From Anaerolineae bacterium (lineage in GTDB: Bacteria; Chloroflexota; Anaerolineae; JAAYZQ01), in the NCBI GenBank assembly GCA_016929795.1, contig JAFGIA010000148.1, positions 1 through 10,455 of the forward strand: a stretch of 10,455 nt of DNA, in the 5' to 3' direction. Of the stretch, positions 1 to 5,954 are shown piece by piece. The translations under genes were made by a program, and so were the position numbers. The notes beneath the pieces were generated by a model. That model made no database searches. It was not told the DNA's origin and saw only the letters and a program-made list of their open reading frames with translations. How positions within the stretch are numbered: position 1 is the stretch's first letter; each line of letters opens with the position of its first letter.

Positions 1-113
1 CGCTCGGTGAGCTCGATCATGACCGACAGTGGGATACGCTGGCTGCCCACAGCCTGGGCCAACTGCTTCCCGAACTCGGTATAGCTGATGTCAGGCATGC
101 CGGGGCAGTCCAT
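1..113 (-). CDS. Radical SAM protein, N-terminal fragment (runs off left edge)
   Basis: Reading the minus strand from the ATG at 111-113 gives about 37 codons with no stop before the window edge. They end in PLSVMIELTER, the strand that usually comes just before the CxxxCxxC iron-sulfur motif of radical SAM enzymes, so the catalytic core lies outside the window. The ATG shares its A with the stop codon of the upstream PqqD-like gene (TGATG), a layout that implies translational coupling. A PqqD-like protein followed by a radical SAM enzyme is the standard arrangement of peptide-modifying radical SAM systems, in which the PqqD-like protein presents the peptide. An alternative start is the ATG at 96-98, but it has no clear Shine-Dalgarno. 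The family call rests on a short sequence plus the PqqD neighbour; the exact subfamily and the substrate cannot be read here. Confidence 0.72.
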   Translation of the reverse strand, partial: MDCPGMPDISYTEFGKQLAQAVGSQRIPLSVMIELTE

Positions 114-412
114 CACTCCGCCTCTACCACGCCGCCGGCCTCGACGAGCTGCCCGAGGAACTCGTACAGGTCTGCTTCCACCTGCTCTGGTTCTGCCCCC
201 TCGAAATCGACGAGCAAGGAGGACTTGATCTCGCCCAGGGTTCGCTCGCCATCGAGCAGATCCCATATTCGCGCAGCGACAGGGTTCAGCGTGTAGATGC
301 TCTCAAGATCGGCCGTGCGCCGCCGGATCGGCACCAGGATCGCCTCCCCGGCGATCTCGCGGTAGACGATCGATGGATCTTTGCGATAACGTGCATCCAG
401 GCGATTCGCCAT
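113..412 (-). CDS. PqqD-like peptide chaperone
   Basis: A 99-residue PqqD-family protein. The pattern DPSIVYREIAGEAILVPI, then a NPVAARIWDLLDGERTLGEI segment, then an acidic C-terminal helix is typical: an N-terminal beta hairpin followed by a winged-helix-like bundle. PqqD-like domains (RiPP recognition elements) bind the leader of a ribosomal peptide and hand it to a radical SAM enzyme in the cytosol. The ATG at 410-412 is chosen because the longer reading frame to 457 starts at GTG and adds residues outside the family pattern. The stop overlaps the start of the downstream radical SAM gene. A promoter on this strand lies at 565-593. No precursor peptide gene was found between the promoter and this gene, so the substrate is either beyond the left edge or encoded elsewhere. 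Confidence 0.85.
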   Translation of the reverse strand: MANRLDARYRKDPSIVYREIAGEAILVPIRRRTADLESIYTLNPVAARIWDLLDGERTLGEIKSSLLVDFEGAEPEQVEADLYEFLGQLVEAGGVVEAE

Positions 413-564
413 GCAGCTTTGTCCACCCAACCTTTCCAATAGACCCGACCGAAACACAGTGTACCACGCCTTGGTTGCGCCAGAGTCTGAGCAAAGTTAG
501 ACTTTCGTTTGAATCTCACAGTTGCCAGCGCCGCCGTCCATCATCTCCCATGCGGGGTAGCAGA

Positions 565-593
565 AGAATAGCACAAAATCGATGTCATGTCAA
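565..593 (-). promoter_or_regulatory. Sigma70-type promoter for the PqqD-radical SAM pair
   Basis: On the minus strand there is TTGACA (588-593), a 17-nt spacer, then TATTCT (565-570). This is a consensus -35 box with optimal spacing. It would give a leader of roughly 145 nt before the ATG at 412. The remaining intergenic bases 413-656 show only a weak 5-bp inverted repeat (AGTCT/AGACT, 484-503) and nothing else recognised. Confidence 0.55.
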
Positions 594-656
594 ATCTTGC
601 CCCCTCATCTTGGTACATAGACATTGCCGTGCATATCACTCGCCCGGCAGTCTCTA

Positions 657-1172
657 TCACCGCCTGCTAAACCACCACTCCCGCCGCCCTGCCGGCCGCA
701 CCAGGTACCACCCCATCCCCAGCGCGATCCACGTCATCACGATCAGCGGCAGGTAGGCGCACGCCAGGACGAGCATAAAGCGGCGCTCTTCGAGACGGTT
801 GTGCGCCGGGTAGAGGGGAAAGTAGACGATGTCGAGTGGCCCACCCTCCTTCAGCGCGCCCCACTCGCGCACGTCGAGCTGCGTGTCATCCGCCACCATC
901 TGCCCGCCCGGCGTCGTAAAGTGGTAACGGGCATAGTAGCGAAACTCGAGATCGCCCTCGGTCCTGTCGCCGATCTGCTCCACGTACAGCTCGTCAACCG
1001 TGGCAGCGACCTCGGTGCCAAACACCCAGATCGACAGGTCACGCGCCAGGTAATAGAGCAGGAAAAGCCCCAACGCCAGTCCAATGAGAAACAAGACAAG
1101 GCCACCAAGCAGGTGGCTCCAGTTCGGGCCGGCCCAGGGCCGGTCCGCCGGATTAGCGGGTGGTTCTTTCAT
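657..1172 (-). CDS. DUF3592-like two-helix membrane protein
   Basis: A 171-residue protein with two hydrophobic segments at about residues 21-42 and 132-157, flanking a beta-rich soluble part of about 90 residues (TEVAATVDELYVE to LDIVYFPLYPAHNRLEER). The order helix, G-x-x-V-x-A-x-V strand, VxYxPxxPxxNRLE, helix matches the DUF3592 family, whose function is unknown. The ATG at 1170-1172 is preceded by AGAGGTG at good spacing, so the upstream in-frame codons to 1238 are left out. It begins 47 bases after the stop of the dehydrogenase gene on the same strand and is probably cotranscribed with it, although no metabolic link is evident. The C terminus is basic and Trp-rich (RREWWFSRR), probably cytosolic. 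Confidence 0.75.
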   Translation of the reverse strand: MKEPPANPADRPWAGPNWSHLLGGLVLFLIGLALGLFLLYYLARDLSIWVFGTEVAATVDELYVEQIGDRTEGDLEFRYYARYHFTTPGGQMVADDTQLDVREWGALKEGGPLDIVYFPLYPAHNRLEERRFMLVLACAYLPLIVMTWIALGMGWYLVRPAGRREWWFSRR

Positions 1173-1219
1173 GGCACACCTCTGTGTATCTCTTTTCTCT
1201 CCATGCATCTGTGAAACTG

Positions 1220-2131
1220 TCACCCGGCTTGGCTGCAATCCCCGCCCCCAACGTAAATGTCCGCCAGGAATTCGAGAGCGCGGATCAGGGCATGGTTCCC
1301 CTCACCGCCCAGGCCACGGTTCTGGAGCGCACGGTAGAGGTGAAAGCTCGTGCTGCAGCCCATCGCCGGCACGCCCAGCTCGTCGGCCGCCTCCAGGATC
1401 AGGCGCAGGTCCTTCTGTTGCAGGTCGATCATGAACCCGGGCCGCCAGTCGCGGGCGATGATCTGTGGCCCACGGTTGCTCAACGCCCAACTGCCGGCGG
1501 CGCCCCCCTCGACGGCGCGCAGTGTCTTTTCCAGGTCGAGGCCGCCCGCCTGGGCAAAGAGGAAGGCCTCCGCCAGGGCCAACATGCCATTCACCACCAG
1601 GATCTGGTTCACCAGCTTGACCATCTGCCCGGCGCCATGCCCGCCGACGTGCGTAATGCTCTTGCCCATCGCCTCCAGGTAGGGCATGGCACGCGCCACC
1701 TGCCCGGCGTCTCCGCCCACCATGATGCTCAGCGTGCCCCGGGCCGCGCCCTCGCTGCCGCCGCTCACCGGCGCGTCGAGCATGTGCGCTCCCTTTTCTT
1801 CTAACGCCCTGGCAAACTCTTGCGTTCGCGTCGGGCTGATCGTGCTGCAGTCGACCACCAGCGCGCCCTCGCGCACGCCGTGGATTACCCCATCGTCGCC
1901 CAGCAGCACCGCCTCCACGTCGGGCGTGTCGCTGACGCAGATAAAGATCAGATCGCACTGCTCTGCCACATTGGCCGGGCTCGAGGCCGCCCCGGCCCCT
2001 TGCTCGACGAGTGAGGTCATCCTGGACGCCGTCCGGTTCCACACGATCACGTCATGGCCCGCCTGCAGCAGGTTGCGCGCCATGCCCGAGCCCATGATCC
2101 CGAGCCCGATAAAACCTACCCTTTCTCCCAT
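1220..2131 (-). CDS. 3-hydroxyisobutyrate dehydrogenase-family NAD(P)-dependent oxidoreductase
   Basis: A 303-residue beta-hydroxyacid dehydrogenase. The N-terminal Rossmann fold carries GLGIMG (residues 9-14) followed by WNRT near residue 31. The substrate-binding DAPVSGG motif is at 119-125, and the catalytic lysine is K172 in GAGQMVKLVNQ; the C-terminal all-helical domain follows. Length and all family motifs are intact, so it should be active. Family members oxidise 3-hydroxyisobutyrate, tartronate semialdehyde (GarR), glyoxylate/succinic semialdehyde or similar small beta-hydroxyacids; the exact substrate cannot be told from sequence alone. The ATG at 2129-2131 is chosen because AGGAGG lies 4 bases upstream; the longer frame starts with TTG. 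It lies 77 bases downstream of the vWA gene, with a possible weak promoter between. Confidence 0.9.
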   Translation of the reverse strand: MGERVGFIGLGIMGSGMARNLLQAGHDVIVWNRTASRMTSLVEQGAGAASSPANVAEQCDLIFICVSDTPDVEAVLLGDDGVIHGVREGALVVDCSTISPTRTQEFARALEEKGAHMLDAPVSGGSEGAARGTLSIMVGGDAGQVARAMPYLEAMGKSITHVGGHGAGQMVKLVNQILVVNGMLALAEAFLFAQAGGLDLEKTLRAVEGGAAGSWALSNRGPQIIARDWRPGFMIDLQQKDLRLILEAADELGVPAMGCSTSFHLYRALQNRGLGGEGNHALIRALEFLADIYVGGGDCSQAG

Positions 2132-2160
2132 CTTGCCTCCTGCCAATACGTTATGTCAAT

Positions 2161-2187
2161 ATTGTACCCGCAGAGCCCGGCAGCCAA
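2161..2187 (-). promoter_or_regulatory. Possible weak promoter before the dehydrogenase gene
   Basis: On the minus strand there is TTGGCT (2182-2187), a short 15-nt spacer, then TACAAT (2161-2166), about 30 bases before the ATG at 2131. The -10 box is good but the spacing is suboptimal, so the gene may instead depend on read-through from the upstream acetyltransferase/vWA genes. Confidence 0.25.
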
Positions 2188-2208
2188 CCTTCCAGCCTGC
2201 CCGCCTGA

Positions 2209-3396
2209 TCATGGTGTCGGCTCTGGCGACGCGCGAAATACCGGCGTGCGCGGCGACCAGCCCTCGCTTTCCAACACCCGGTTGAAGGCACGCAGCACGC
2301 CGCGCGCCTCCTGCACGCTGTCCACCTCCACCACACTCACACCGGGCTGCGACACCATGGCCGGCGGCTCGCCGAGCGAGATCAAGCTGAGGCTTACCAC
2401 GCTGCCGAACTGCTGCTTGTAGCGCGCGAGCGTTGCGCCCAGGTCGCCACCGCACCCCTCACTGCCCCAGGTCACCACCAACAACACCCGCGGCTGGCTG
2501 CCCCGCTGGCGCAGCAGGTCGTCGAGCCCCTGGCGCACCGCCTCCGTGAGATCCGATTGCCCCACTCCCTCCACGCCACCGGCGGCGTCCGCCACCTCGA
2601 ACGCGTTTCCCCTCCGAAAGTCGACCAGCCGCCGTGTGTCGCCACACTGGGAGCCAAACACGCGCAATGCCAGCGCCGCGTTGGGCAGTGCATGCTCCAG
2701 CTCGGCCTGCACCGCCGCGCGCAGCTCGTCGAAATCGTGCTGGGCGGGCACCGGCCCATTATCGAGGATCAGCTCCACGTACGCCGTGGGTGGCCCGGCC
2801 GGCGGCCGGCCGGCATACGCATCGATCGCCACGTACAGGCAAACGGCCATCAGCAGGCCGATGACATAGGCCCAGTGCCGCTTTCTGCCCAGCACACGCG
2901 CCAGATCCGCCCAGCCCAACGGCCACCCTACGGTCAAGAGGACCACAATGATCGCCAACAAGAGCCCCATGACAAGGAAATACGCCCACAACGGCGCGGT
3001 GAGATGGCGACTCCCAAGCTCAAACCAGAAGCTCAATACGAGCAGCCCCAGGTCGAGAGCAAGCAGAGCCAGCAACACCCACGCCCGCCTCGTGGCGCCC
3101 GTCCCTGCGATCGGAATCGCCCCTGCGCCCGCGCCCGTCTCGAGATCTGCCGCAAACGCAGCATATTGGCGCGGATTGTGCTCCTGCACGGCCGTTAGCA
3201 TCTCGCCGAGCAGATGGCGCGTGCGCGCGTATTCGAGCAGCTCATCAACCATGTCGTCAAGGCCCTGCCGCGGCCCGAACCGCTCGCACACAGGCTCCAA
3301 AGCCGGCCTGTCGCGACAAAAGCGGGGCAGCTCCTCTGCCGTAAAGGCGGTAAGGAGCAGGCGACGAACGGCAGCCAGGTTATATTCGGCGCTCAT
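2209..3396 (-). CDS. Effector-associated domain / three-TM / degenerate vWA membrane protein
   Basis: A 395-residue protein in three parts. Residues about 5-78 (LAAVRRLLLTAFTAEELPRF and onward) resemble the small helical effector-associated or death-like domains that act as adaptors in bacterial conflict and signalling proteins. Three membrane helices follow, at about 105-124, 134-157 and 175-196. Residues 205-377 have the shape of a von Willebrand A domain: VELILDNGPV, LRVFGSQCGDT, GVGQSDLTEAV and LLVVTWGSEGCGGD line up with the usual DxSxS, FG..CxDT, T and TDG..CGGD motifs. The metal-site residues are replaced: D212-N-G-P-V for DxSxS, S281 for Thr and W310 for the Asp of TDG, so metal-dependent binding is doubtful. 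The ATG at 3394-3396 overlaps the end of the acetyltransferase gene by 17 bases, implying coupling. Function unknown; a membrane adaptor or sensor is an inference. Confidence 0.78.
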   Translation of the reverse strand: MSAEYNLAAVRRLLLTAFTAEELPRFCRDRPALEPVCERFGPRQGLDDMVDELLEYARTRHLLGEMLTAVQEHNPRQYAAFAADLETGAGAGAIPIAGTGATRRAWVLLALLALDLGLLVLSFWFELGSRHLTAPLWAYFLVMGLLLAIIVVLLTVGWPLGWADLARVLGRKRHWAYVIGLLMAVCLYVAIDAYAGRPPAGPPTAYVELILDNGPVPAQHDFDELRAAVQAELEHALPNAALALRVFGSQCGDTRRLVDFRRGNAFEVADAAGGVEGVGQSDLTEAVRQGLDDLLRQRGSQPRVLLVVTWGSEGCGGDLGATLARYKQQFGSVVSLSLISLGEPPAMVSQPGVSVVEVDSVQEARGVLRAFNRVLESEGWSPRTPVFRASPEPTP

Positions 3397-4279
3397 CAAG
3401 CCTCACCCCGGGTGGGCACAGCATCGTCAGCCGGTAGCGGCCTGTGCGCTGAAAGCCAAGCGCTTCGTAGGCACGTTGTGCCGGAAGGTTCTCCTCGCCA
3501 GTAAAGAGCACGCCGAGTCGAACGCCCTCCTGCCGGGCGTCGCGCAGCGAGGCGGCGACCACGGCCCGGGCATAGCCACGAGCACGCAGCTCCGGTGGGG
3601 TCCACACCCCGCCCACCTGCACCGCCTCGCGCGTCGCCGAGTTGAACGCACTCGTCGCGACCGGCGTGCCATCCACCTCCAGCACCCAGATCCGTCCGTC
3701 AGCCATCGAGCGCTCGACATTGGCGCGGCACGCTTCCCACAGGCGCGGGCTCTCCTGATCGCCCAACGACTCGACAGAAAAGTCGACACGCCAACGCGTG
3801 ACCAGATCGATGTCGCGCGGCTCGATGCGCCGCGCCTCCACCCTCCGCTCCGCCAGCGCCGCGGGCAGTAGCAGGCCGGCGAGGTCCAGCCGGTACAAGT
3901 GCTCGGCCTCGTCCATCTGGAATGGCTCGTCGCCCACCCCGAGCGCCTCGCGTGCCGCCAGCACCTGATCGTCCGGGCCGATCAGCCCGCCCAGCCTTCG
4001 ACCGGAACCCTCGATCGCTGCACGGCACACGGCCGGCAGGTGCGCCGGTGCCTGGAGCACCAACATGCCATTCCAATAGTGCGCCGCCACCCCCATCACC
4101 TGGCCCGCCTCGTACGCGGCGGCGTACGTCCCCTGAAAGCGCTCGCCCCTGTCCTCCAACCCCGCCGAGCGCATGTTGCCGATGAGAAACATCGAGCTCT
4201 CGATGCGCGGCAGCAGGAACGCCTCGAGCGCGCCCCAGTCCCCAGGTCCCATAATGCAAACATCCACCCGCGTCGTCAC
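3380..4279 (-). CDS. GNAT-family N-acetyltransferase
   Basis: A 299-residue cytosolic protein with a C-terminal GNAT domain (about 145-285). The acetyl-CoA pyrophosphate loop is R232-A-R-G-Y-A in VWTPPELRARGYARAVV, and the last conserved element is NLPAQRAYEALGFQRTG (264-280). The N-terminal half (1-140) looks like a second, diverged GNAT-like fold, as in two-domain GNATs. The acceptor substrate is unknown. The GTG at 4277-4279 is chosen because AGGAG (4288-4292) lies 8 bases before it; an upstream in-frame TTG at 4300 has no such site. The gene heads the minus-strand cluster and overlaps the vWA gene by 17 bases. Its leader is interrupted by a MITE-like element (4302-4381); before that insertion the -10 box would have stood only 20 bases from the start codon. 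Confidence 0.85.
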   Translation of the reverse strand: MTTRVDVCIMGPGDWGALEAFLLPRIESSMFLIGNMRSAGLEDRGERFQGTYAAAYEAGQVMGVAAHYWNGMLVLQAPAHLPAVCRAAIEGSGRRLGGLIGPDDQVLAAREALGVGDEPFQMDEAEHLYRLDLAGLLLPAALAERRVEARRIEPRDIDLVTRWRVDFSVESLGDQESPRLWEACRANVERSMADGRIWVLEVDGTPVATSAFNSATREAVQVGGVWTPPELRARGYARAVVAASLRDARQEGVRLGVLFTGEENLPAQRAYEALGFQRTGRYRLTMLCPPGVRLDERRI

Positions 4280-4301
4280 CTTGTGCTCTCCTGCATACAA
4301 G

Positions 4302-4381
4302 GTATCATCTCAATAAAGGGGGAAAGTTGGAGTATGTGCGGTGCCCGCACACACCACAACCCCCGATTATTGAGCCGGTAC
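4302..4381. repeat. MITE-like element, core type A (copy A1)
   Basis: An 80-bp element starting GTATCATCTCAATAA and ending TTATTGAGCCGGTAC (imperfect terminal inverted repeats, 12 of 15). Inside is an imperfect palindrome related to GTTGGGGTGTGCGCGG. It is bounded on both sides by the perfect 8-bp direct repeat CATACAAG (4294-4301 and 4382-4389), which looks like a target-site duplication. There is no transposase inside or in the window, so it is non-autonomous. It lies in the leader of the acetyltransferase gene. Confidence 0.85.
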
Positions 4382-4387
4382 CATACA

Positions 4388-4415
4388 AGTATAACACAAA
4401 GGAGCAAAGCAACAA
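4388..4415 (-). promoter_or_regulatory. Probable promoter of the acetyltransferase operon
   Basis: On the minus strand there is TTGTTG (4410-4415), a 16-nt spacer, then TATACT (4388-4393). The downstream end of the -10 box overlaps the target duplication of element A1. Removing A1 would place the -10 box 20 bases from the GTG start with AGGAG in between, a normal short leader. This supports both the promoter and the start codon. Confidence 0.5.
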
Positions 4416-4471
4416 GTAGCGGGTGGGCCGGGTACATGGCACTTGCTGCTTTTTCTGGCGAAAACTGGCCC

Positions 4472-4500
4472 TTGCATTTCGACCACGGTTATGATATAAT
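4472..4500 (+). promoter_or_regulatory. Sigma70-type promoter of the LysM gene
   Basis: TTGCAT (4472-4477), a 17-nt spacer, then a perfect TATAAT (4495-4500). Transcription would start near 4507 and give a leader of about 130 nt. That leader holds a CGTCGT/GGTGGT-rich stretch (about 4521-4550) and a hairpin with stem GTGGCC (4589-4594) and GGCCAC (4602-4607). The rest of the 360-base gap between the divergent genes (4280-4639) is element A1 plus the two promoters. Confidence 0.65.
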
Positions 4501-4639
4501 TTAGTCGCTTCATCGTTGAGACGTCGTCGTGGTGGTCGTCGTCGCCACCTCCCCTATTGTCGCCGTGGACGAGTCGTTGGCCGTCTTGGTGGCCAGTTGT
4601 CGGCCACGCCACACACTATCAACACAAAGGAGGGTGCTC

Positions 4640-5224
4640 ATGAAAAAGCTGTTCCTCGTCCTTGTCATCGCCACGCTCTTGTTTGTGGCGAGTGCGCCGC
4701 CCGCGTCCGCCGCGCCGCGTGATGCAAGCGGCCTAATCCACGTCGTCCAGCGCGGCGAAAACCTGTACCGCATCGCGCTCCGCTACGGCACCACGGTGCA
4801 GGCCATCGCCCACGCGAACGGCATTGCCAACCCCAACCGCATCTATGTGGGGCAGCGTCTGATCATCCCCACGGGCGGCGGCACACCACCACCACCATCA
4901 GGGGGTGGATTCTGGTACACGGTCAAGCGCGGTGACACCCTGTCCAGCATTGGGCGCTACTACGGCGTCAGTGTGCAGGCCTTGATCAACGCCAACCACA
5001 TCACCAACCCCAACCGGATCTATGCCGGCATGAGGCTCTGGATTCCGCGTGGCTGCTGCCCGCCGGCACCCGGCGGTGGATTCTGGTACACGGTGCGCTA
5101 CGGCGACACCCTATCGGCCATCGCCTGGCGCTATGGCCTCAGCCCCTGGGCCATCGCCCACGCCAACGGCATCTACAACCTCAACTATATCTATGCCGGC
5201 CAGAGGCTCTGGATCCCGCGTTAA
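4640..5224 (+). CDS. Secreted protein with three LysM domains
   Basis: A 194-residue exported protein. Residues 1-24 form a Sec signal peptide: basic KK, a hydrophobic core, and a PASA-A cleavage site around A24/A25. Three LysM domains follow at about 34-77, 92-136 and 149-194, each with the Y/V-x-RGDTL-like start, an AxANGI/INANHI middle and an IYAGQRLWIP end. LysM domains bind N-acetylglucosamine-containing glycans such as peptidoglycan. No catalytic domain is attached, so this is a binding protein only. Linkers are Pro/Gly-rich; the second contains a Cys pair (C139-C140), possibly for a disulfide or dimer. The ATG has AAAGGAGGG (4626-4634) 5 bases upstream. It has its own promoter and probably its own terminator, so it appears to be monocistronic. 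Its link to the neighbouring genes is unclear. Confidence 0.93.
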   Translation: MKKLFLVLVIATLLFVASAPPASAAPRDASGLIHVVQRGENLYRIALRYGTTVQAIAHANGIANPNRIYVGQRLIIPTGGGTPPPPSGGGFWYTVKRGDTLSSIGRYYGVSVQALINANHITNPNRIYAGMRLWIPRGCCPPAPGGGFWYTVRYGDTLSAIAWRYGLSPWAIAHANGIYNLNYIYAGQRLWIPR

Positions 5225-5231
5225 GTAACAA

Positions 5232-5266
5232 GCAACAGGTCAAGCACCGGGTAGCAGGCCTGTTGC
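5232..5266 (+). terminator. Possible terminator hairpin after the LysM gene
   Basis: Inverted repeat GCAACAGG (5232-5239) and CCTGTTGC (5259-5266) with a 19-base loop, 8 bases after the LysM stop codon. There is no T-run after it, so intrinsic termination is uncertain. The strong hairpin repeat just downstream (5274-5345) could also serve. Confidence 0.35.
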
Positions 5267-5273
5267 CCAGTGT

Positions 5274-5345
5274 GTCATTGCGAGCGCCAGCGAAGCAATC
5301 CCCAGCCCGGTAAGGCGGAGATTGCTTCGCTCCGCTCGCAATGAC
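5274..5345. repeat. GTCATTGCGAGCG hairpin repeat
   Basis: A long inverted repeat with a left arm at 5274-5300 (GTCATTGCGAGCG, CCA, GCGAAGCAATC) and a right arm at 5320-5345 (GATTGCTTCGC to CGCTCGCAATGAC). The arms match except for 1-3 bases, around a 19-base loop. Near-identical hairpins are scattered intergenically in many bacterial genomes as REP-like repeats. It is unrelated in sequence to the GTATCATCTCAA elements nearby. It may fold in RNA and separate the two flanking genes. Confidence 0.85.
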
Positions 5346-5370
5346 AACCATTTTCAAGGTAGGCCCAAGT

Positions 5371-5685
5371 ATGCCGGGTTTTGCCGTGCGCGACGTCGAG
5401 TGCATCCTCTGCCGGAGGCAGTTCAGCCTGATGACGGCCGATTTCATCTTGCCCTGGACCCTGATCTGCGACGAATGCCTGGACGAGATCTGGGAGATGG
5501 AAGGCGAGGATCTGACCGCCTACCTGGCGGCTGCGCACGGGGCCGGGAACCTCCCTCAGACCCGGCAACCGGTCACCCCGCCTGCTCAGCCTCACCCCCT
5601 CGAGAGAGAAATCATCGGCCACCTTGGGGAGATGAAACAACGCTGGGCGACCGCCCAGGACGCGATCCGCGCCCGCTCCTATTGA
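5371..5685 (+). CDS. Small zinc-ribbon protein of unknown function
   Basis: A 104-residue protein with two CxxC knuckles: C11-I-L-C14 and C33-D-E-C36. The 18-residue spacing is typical of a treble-clef or zinc-ribbon fold. The rest is helical and charged, with a Pro-rich linker around residues 65-80. Third codon positions are strongly G/C, as in neighbouring genes, which supports true coding. An in-frame ATG at 5341 lies inside the right arm of the hairpin repeat; the ATG at 5371 is preferred because its upstream AAGGTAGG is outside the repeat and no repeat sequence needs to be translated. The family is not recognised. A metal-binding or nucleic-acid-binding role is possible but unproven. Confidence 0.6.
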   Translation: MPGFAVRDVECILCRRQFSLMTADFILPWTLICDECLDEIWEMEGEDLTAYLAAAHGAGNLPQTRQPVTPPAQPHPLEREIIGHLGEMKQRWATAQDAIRARSY

Positions 5686-5729
5686 TCTGTCCTTGCGAGG
5701 CCCATCGTTTCCATCCCCCCACTCTCCAC

Positions 5730-5758
5730 TTGCCCCTCTTTCCCATATACAGTATAAT
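5730..5758 (+). promoter_or_regulatory. Promoter of the Cys-tail / radical SAM operon
   Basis: TTGCCC (5730-5735), a 17-nt spacer, then a perfect TATAAT (5753-5758). The -10 box lies inside the 8-bp target GTATAATC that is duplicated by the two MITE-like insertions downstream. Without the insertions the -10 box would stand 21 bases before the ATG at 5955 with AAAGGGG between. In the present sequence the transcript from this promoter would begin with two hairpins. Confidence 0.6.
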
Positions 5759-5759
5759 C

Positions 5760-5839
5760 GTATCATCTCAATAAAGGGGGGGAGTTGGGGTGTGCGCGGT
5801 GCCCGCGCACACCCCAACCCCCGATTATTGAGCAGATAC
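5760..5839. repeat. MITE-like element, core type A (copy A2)
   Basis: An 80-bp element with ends GTATCATCTCAATAA and TTATTGAGCAGATAC (13 of 15 matched as inverted repeats). The core is a perfect palindrome: GTTGGGGTGTGCGCGG (5784-5799), a 3-base loop, and its exact complement (5803-5818). It is flanked by GTATAATC (5752-5759) and GTATATTC (5840-5847), an 8-bp target duplication with one mismatch. Confidence 0.87.
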
Positions 5840-5847
5840 GTATATTC

Positions 5848-5926
5848 GTATCATCTCAACAACATGGGGATGTAGGGCGGATTGGCAATCCGCCCTACAT
5901 CCCACCCCGACTTTTTGAGATGATGA
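5848..5926. repeat. MITE-like element, core type B (copy B1)
   Basis: A 79-bp element with the same outer ends as A2 (ATCATCTCAA at 5850-5859, TTGAGATGAT at 5915-5924) but a different core: a palindrome of GATGTAGGGCGGATT, 3-base loop and exact complement (5869-5901). It is flanked by GTATATTC (5840-5847, shared with A2) and GTATAATC (5927-5934). Confidence 0.87.
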
Positions 5927-5954
5927 GTATAATCCTCTCGAAAGGGGTGTGACG

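Noticed and set aside
1160..1804. Plus-strand frame of 214 codons opposite the dehydrogenase
   Set aside because: Antisense to a complete dehydrogenase with all catalytic motifs, and no recognisable domain.
2948..3871. Plus-strand frame of 307 codons opposite the vWA and acetyltransferase genes
   Set aside because: Crosses two real minus-strand genes and has low-complexity Arg/Ala/Ser composition typical of a shadow frame.
4529..4639. N-terminal extension of the LysM protein from upstream GTG codons
   Set aside because: It would bury the signal peptide. AAAGGAGGG 5 bases before the ATG at 4640 marks the true start.
5784..5901. CRISPR repeats or a two-repeat remnant from the palindromes
   Set aside because: The two palindromes have different sequences, and each is centred in an element with terminal inverted repeats and target duplications.
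5928..5933. Second TATAAT as an independent promoter for the Cys-tail gene
   Set aside because: No -35-like hexamer lies 16-18 bases upstream. It is explained as part of the duplicated 8-bp target.
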